DNA of 64,000 bases, taken from the NCBI RefSeq assembly GCF_036046055.1, contig NZ_CP107939.1, positions 868,001-932,000 of the forward strand. The letters run 5' to 3'. The stretch is from Nocardia sp. NBC_00403 (lineage in GTDB: Bacteria > Actinomycetota > Actinomycetes > Mycobacteriales > Mycobacteriaceae). Positions 60,550-64,000 of the stretch are shown here, one piece after another. Both the position numbers and the translations under genes were made by a program. The notes under the pieces are model-generated. The model had not been told where the DNA came from, made no database searches, and saw nothing but the letters and a program-made list of their open reading frames with translations. Positions within the stretch are counted from its first letter, which is position 1. The number at the start of each line of letters is the position of its first letter.

Positions 60550-61764
60550 TCATTCTCGTCGTGGTCCTGCTTGTTTTCTCATTCGATCCACTACCCCGGC
60601 TATGAATTCGGTGATGGAATCCAGTTCCGTCACATAGGCCCAGTAGTCGGGGTGTCGCCCCGACAGTGTTTCGGCGATTCGGTCGATTCGGTCCACCTGT
60701 GCATCGAGCACAGATCCCCATTCGGCGGTGAGCCCCCGGCCCACCGCGAGCATTTGTGCGTCCCGCAGCCGAAATCGTACGGCCTTGGCCTTCTCTTGCG
60801 GATTGTCCCGAACTTCGCGCAGCATGGTGAGCCGTTTGGTCACGGCGTCCACCTGCTGCTCGGCCTCGGTCAGAGACCCGCGCGCGGATGTGGTCAGATC
60901 AAGTGCAGACTCCGGGTTGTTCTGGGCCAATGCCACGCGCGCCTGTACCAGGGCTACGTCCGCGGCATCGATGGCCCGTTGGCTTTCCCGCCCATTGTTA
61001 GCCAGATCCGCGGAACTTGCAGCATTGAACTCGCGCAGCAGCGTAGAGAAGGCCGGCGCCAGCCGTTCGGCTCTGGTGCGCACGGCCGCCAACCTGGTGC
61101 TCGCCGAGCTGATCGCGGTGGTCGCGGTCCCTTCGCGAGATGGGGCCTGCGCCAATGCTTCTGTCAATTCCTTGGTTGCCGCTTCGAGGCGATTGGCAGC
61201 GGCTCGGACGGTCGCGGCAGCCTCGGGACCTGCGGCTTCCAGTGTGATCAGAGCCTCATCGACGGCGGCCGCGGCCTGTCGTACCGACGGGTAGCCGACG
61301 TAGTCCGACTCGGCCGCCTGCCGGCGAACACCCGCCGCGGTGATCTTCACCTGTTCGGCCAGCTGCGGCACCGTCCGATACACGGCAAGGGCGCGCTCGA
61401 GCTGTGTCTGATTGCCGCCGTAGAACTCATCCACCGCCACCGCCGCCGCATTCAGCTGCCGGACCAGCGCATCGGCGCGGGCCTGCCCCTGTGGGACGGG
61501 AGTGCCGTCGCGCTCGGCCGTATCCAACTCGTCGTTGAACGCCAGGTACGCGCCCGCCGCGTCATAGCACCGGCTGCGCACCGTTTCCCAGTTCGCGCTC
61601 ATCCGTCGATCCGGGAACACTTGCTCGGCGGCGTGCACGGCCGCCTCGGCCGCGCTCTGGCGCCGATCCATATCGAGGAAGCCAGCAGTCAGCGCCGGTC
61701 GGGCCTGCTGAATCCATTCATTGTGCCCCGATGACCGGAACCATCCACGCCTGCGGCCTGCCAC
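60550..61764 (-). CDS. helical coiled-coil protein heading the Ter operon
   Basis: A protein of about 404 residues, almost entirely helical and Ala/Arg/Glu-rich, with long stretches of coiled-coil character (RAAANRLEAATKELTEAL; ARVALAQNNPESALDL). No enzymatic motif is visible. By position it heads the biosynthetic operon and may be its scaffold or membrane-stress partner. The start is uncertain: GTG 61764 puts the N-terminus VAGRRRGWFRSSGHNEWIQQARPAL after CGGGGC; the frame opens to 61869. Family unknown. Confidence 0.72.
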   Translation of the reverse strand: MAGRRRGWFRSSGHNEWIQQARPALTAGFLDMDRRQSAAEAAVHAAEQVFPDRRMSANWETVRSRCYDAAGAYLAFNDELDTAERDGTPVPQGQARADALVRQLNAAAVAVDEFYGGNQTQLERALAVYRTVPQLAEQVKITAAGVRRQAAESDYVGYPSVRQAAAAVDEALITLEAAGPEAAATVRAAANRLEAATKELTEALAQAPSREGTATTAISSASTRLAAVRTRAERLAPAFSTLLREFNAASSADLANNGRESQRAIDAADVALVQARVALAQNNPESALDLTTSARGSLTEAEQQVDAVTKRLTMLREVRDNPQEKAKAVRFRLRDAQMLAVGRGLTAEWGSVLDAQVDRIDRIAETLSGRHPDYWAYVTELDSITEFIAGVVDRMRKQAGPRRE

Positions 61765-61957
61765 GCCCCGATGGTAGGCGGTGGACTCGTGTGTGCCTGC
61801 CCGAGCACAAGACTGCGCACCTTCCGGCGATCTTCCAGTTCGCCGGGGGTTGTACGGGTTCCTACGCAACTTCGCCGAAACCTACTACTGTCGTATGTCG
61901 TACCCGGCGATTCGGACATGCTGGGAACCTCAAACGTCTATTGAAAGGGATTCCCGC

Positions 61958-62533
61958 ATGGGTGTCAGTTTGTCCAAGGGCGGCAACGTCTCGCTGACCA
62001 AGGCGGCGCCGAACCTTACCGCCGTTGCGGTCGGTCTCGGGTGGGACCTGCGGTCCACCACCGGCACCGACTTCGACCTCGATGCCAGCGCCATCGCGAC
62101 CGGTGCGGACAAGAAGGTGCTGTCGGACCAGCACTTCGTGTTTTTCAACAACCTCAAGTCCCCCGAAGGCGCCATCGAGCACACCGGTGACAACAAGACC
62201 GGTGAGGGCGAGGGCGACGACGAGGTGATCAACGTCGACCTGGCGGCCACCCCGCCGACGATCGAGAGCATCTTCTTCCCGGTTTCGATCTACGACGCGG
62301 ACGGCCGTCAGCAGTCCTTCGGTCAGGTGCGCAACGCCTACATTCGCGTCGTCGACCGCAGCAACGGCTCCGAATTGGCCCGCTACGACCTCACCGAGGA
62401 CGCCTCCACCGAGACCGCCATGGTCTTCGGTGAGCTGTACCGCAACGGGGCCGAGTGGAAGTTCCGCGCCATCGGCCAGGGCTACGCTTCGGGTCTGGCC
62501 GGTATCGCCCGCGATTACGGCGTGAACGTCTAA
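61958..62533 (+). CDS. TerD family protein
   Basis: A 191-residue canonical single-domain TerD. MGVSLSKGGNVSLTKAAP opens the domain; DFDLDASAIA and DNKTGEGEGDDEVI carry the acidic calcium-binding residues; YRNGAEWKFRAIGQGYASGLAGIARDYGV ends it. AAGGGA lies 8 nt before ATG 61958; an in-frame extension to 61781 is antisense to the divergent gene and is discarded. It is divergent from the biosynthetic operon (about 190 bp promoter region), and probably co-regulated with it. Confidence 0.95.
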   Translation: MGVSLSKGGNVSLTKAAPNLTAVAVGLGWDLRSTTGTDFDLDASAIATGADKKVLSDQHFVFFNNLKSPEGAIEHTGDNKTGEGEGDDEVINVDLAATPPTIESIFFPVSIYDADGRQQSFGQVRNAYIRVVDRSNGSELARYDLTEDASTETAMVFGELYRNGAEWKFRAIGQGYASGLAGIARDYGVNV

Positions 62534-62549
62534 GCACGACCTTGCTTGT

Positions 62550-62575
62550 CAGGGGGCTCGGCGACGGGCCCCCTG
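62550..62575 (+). terminator. terminator after TerD
   Basis: CAGGGGGC (62550-62557) and GCCCCCTG (62568-62575) with a 10-nt loop, 17 bp after the TerD stop. Confidence 0.75.
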
Positions 62576-62682
62576 TTCGCGCGACAACGCGCCGAGACGC
62601 ACGCAACACCGTTGGACAACCGCCGATTCAGCAGCCACGCTGGAACTAGCCGTCACCAACCCGGTCTCTTCATTCACACGTG

Positions 62683-62700
62683 CTCGGACGAAAGTCCGAG
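62683..62700 (+). promoter_or_regulatory. GNRA-capped hairpin in the DUF475 leader
   Basis: CTCGGAC-GAAA-GTCCGAG: a perfect 7-bp stem capped by a GAAA tetraloop, 24 bp before the start codon and just before its Shine-Dalgarno. It would be stable in mRNA and could modulate translation. It does not match the yybP-ykoY manganese riboswitch known upstream of TerC-type genes. Confidence 0.55.
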
Positions 62701-62724
62701 TCGCCGCATAGGAAAGGTCCCCGC

Positions 62725-63828
62725 GTGGTCCTGCGCATTTTCGGCATGTCCTTCATCGTCACGGTGGTCTCGCTTATCGTGGCGTTCCTGTACGGCGGAC
62801 CGACCGCGTTCGCACTCGCCGCGATCCTCGGTATCCTCGAGGTCTCGCTGTCGTTCGACAACGCGGTCATCAATGCGACTGTGCTGGAACGAATGAGCGA
62901 GTTCTGGCAGAAGATCTTCCTCACCATCGGTGTGGTGATCGCGGTGTTCGGTATGCGCCTGGTCTTCCCGCTGGCGATCGTGTGGATCACCGCGGGCCTC
63001 GACCCGGTGAAGGCCTTCGATCTGGCGCTGAACCCGCCCGCCGACGACGCCGCGACCTTCCCGGACGGCAGCAAGAGCTATGAGACGTTGCTCACCGACG
63101 CACACCCGCAGATCGCCGCGTTCGGCGGCATGTTCCTGCTGCTGCTGTTCCTGAACTTCATCTTCGAGGAACGCGACATCACCTGGCTGTCCTGGCTGGA
63201 GCGGCCGCTGGCCCGGCTCGGCAAGCTCGACATGCTCTCGGTGGTCGTCTCCGGTGTCGCACTGATCCTGACCGCGGAGTTCATCGCAACCGAAGAAGAG
63301 CGCGCCACCGTCCTGCTCGCCGGCTTGCTCGGCATGCTCACCTACATCGTGGTGGACGGACTCGGCTCGATGTTCCACACCGAGGAGGAGGACACCGACG
63401 GTCCTTCGGAACTCGCCAAGGCCGCGGGCAAGGCCGGGTTCTTCCTGTTCCTGTACCTGGAAGTGCTCGACGCGTCGTTCTCCTTCGACGGCGTGATCGG
63501 CGCCTTCGCCATCACCTCCGACCCGATCATCATCGCGCTCGGCCTCGGCCTGATCGGCGCCATGTTCGTCCGCTCCATCACGGTCTACCTGGTGCGCAAG
63601 GGCACGCTCTCGGAGTACGTGTATCTGGAGCACGGCGCACACTGGGCGATCGGTGCGCTGGCCATCATCCTGATGGTCTCGATCGGCGTACACATCAACG
63701 ACCTCGTCACCGGCCTTGTCGGTGTCGCGTTCATCGGTGCTGCCTTCATCACCAGCATCGTTCGCAACGGTCGCGAGGATGATGCCGAAGAAGTGAAGAG
63801 CGAACGGGAACCGACGCCGGTAGGCTGA
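62725..63828 (+). CDS. DUF475/TerC-type membrane protein
   Basis: A 367-residue integral membrane protein with about eight or nine helices. EVSLSFDNAVINATVLERM near residues 37-55 and LEVLDASFSFDGVIGAFAITSD near the middle are the twin 'D-N-A / F-D-G' acidic motifs of the TerC-like superfamily, where acidic residues inside the membrane probably bind a divalent metal. It is thought to export or sense manganese or calcium for TerD proteins. GTG 62725 follows GGAAAGG; an upstream frame start at 62680 lacks support. It lies between two terD genes. Confidence 0.9.
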   Translation: MVLRIFGMSFIVTVVSLIVAFLYGGPTAFALAAILGILEVSLSFDNAVINATVLERMSEFWQKIFLTIGVVIAVFGMRLVFPLAIVWITAGLDPVKAFDLALNPPADDAATFPDGSKSYETLLTDAHPQIAAFGGMFLLLLFLNFIFEERDITWLSWLERPLARLGKLDMLSVVVSGVALILTAEFIATEEERATVLLAGLLGMLTYIVVDGLGSMFHTEEEDTDGPSELAKAAGKAGFFLFLYLEVLDASFSFDGVIGAFAITSDPIIIALGLGLIGAMFVRSITVYLVRKGTLSEYVYLEHGAHWAIGALAIILMVSIGVHINDLVTGLVGVAFIGAAFITSIVRNGREDDAEEVKSEREPTPVG

Positions 63829-63855
63829 CATTCGGCAGACAGTCGACGAACTTCG

Positions 63856-63888
63856 AGCGGCAATGGCTGTATTTCAGCCATTGCCGCT
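63856..63888 (+). terminator. Rho-independent terminator after the DUF475 gene
   Basis: A perfect 14-bp stem AGCGGCAATGGCTG / CAGCCATTGCCGCT with a 5-nt loop followed by TTCTTTGT; 27 bp after the stop. It is one of the few here with a U-rich tail. Confidence 0.92.
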
Positions 63889-63917
63889 TTCTTTGTGTAC
63901 GAGGGGGAATCGCTCCG

Positions 63918-64000
63918 ATGGCGAAGGACAACACTCCCGGCGGCGTCAACCAGTCGAAATTGACGCTGTCGAAAGCTACGCCGAGCACCACCCTCGTCAA
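63918..64000 (+). CDS. TerD family protein, 5' part
   Basis: The first 27 codons of a further gene, cut by the window end. MAKDNTPGGVNQSKLTLSKA is a TerD-type N-terminus (compare LSKGGNVSLTKAAP in the complete gene upstream). GAGGGGG is 9 nt before ATG 63918. It would be the fourth TerD-containing gene in the window. Confidence 0.75.
   Translation, partial: MAKDNTPGGVNQSKLTLSKATPSTTLV

Noticed and set aside
62534..62724. yybP-ykoY manganese riboswitch before the TerC-type gene
   Set aside because: The conserved yybP-ykoY internal-loop elements are not present; only a terminator and a simple GNRA hairpin are visible.

Overview
This window is high-GC actinobacterial chromosome, most likely Nocardia or a close mycolic-acid relative. 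The best evidence is a block at about 28.7-40.4 kb that keeps the Mycobacterium tuberculosis Rv0046c-Rv0051 order: inositol-phosphate synthase (ino1), a PadR regulator, a DUF5318 protein, the class A penicillin-binding protein PonA1, and a GT87-type membrane glycosyltransferase. Other pointers are an F420-type luciferase-like oxidoreductase, menC, an LpqY-like sugar lipoprotein, many GTG starts and SD-led operons. I saw no rRNA, tRNA, CRISPR array, integrase or intact insertion sequence.

Layout. 1-4.8 kb: an NTF2-like fragment, a GNAT acetyltransferase, a histidine-rich metal binder, an amino-acid ABC importer with fused binding protein and permease, and an LLM oxidoreductase. 4.8-7.1 kb: an accessory trio (HemK2/MTQ2-like methyltransferase, CDGSH iron-sulfur protein, haem-oxygenase-like diiron enzyme) behind two strong hairpins. 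7.1-12.2 kb: a DrrAB-like exporter and a large ATPase/LuxR regulator. 13-21.1 kb: a shared-type sugar ABC ATPase, an NADP oxidoreductase, HxlR with thiolase, TetR with an NmrA-like protein, menC, and a metallohydrolase/DUF2786 pair. 21.3-28.3 kb: an LpqY-like sugar importer without its own ATPase, a second class A PBP, and two GyrI-like ligand-binding proteins. 28.4-40.4 kb: the conserved ino1-ponA1 block, interrupted by DUF1707 proteins, a small secreted protein and a Tat amidase. 40.4-45.7 kb: a TerD/AIM24 island. 45.8-55.8 kb: HAD, MerR and a glycerol/dihydroxyacetone operon (IclR, aquaglyceroporin, DhaK, DhaL, DhaM-HPr-EI fusion), then WYL regulator and RidA. 55.8-64 kb: a second Ter locus holding the predicted Ter biosynthetic enzymes, with TerD and DUF475 genes running out of the window.

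Three things deserve most attention. First, the two Ter loci: an 878-residue protein combining PRTase, TRSP, StiP and Pelota-like regions, followed by a CitE-like lyase and preceded downstream by an HAD, plus a TerD protein fused to what looks like an FtsK-type domain without its Walker A loop. Second, a 110-bp element present twice immediately 3' of unrelated genes and in the same sense. It folds into a 21-bp hairpin whose arms differ between the copies by compensating changes. Third, the methyltransferase/CDGSH/diiron-enzyme trio.

All domain assignments come from reading motifs and general family knowledge; no database search was possible. Start codons were chosen from Shine-Dalgarno spacing and family N-termini, and alternatives are stated where they matter.
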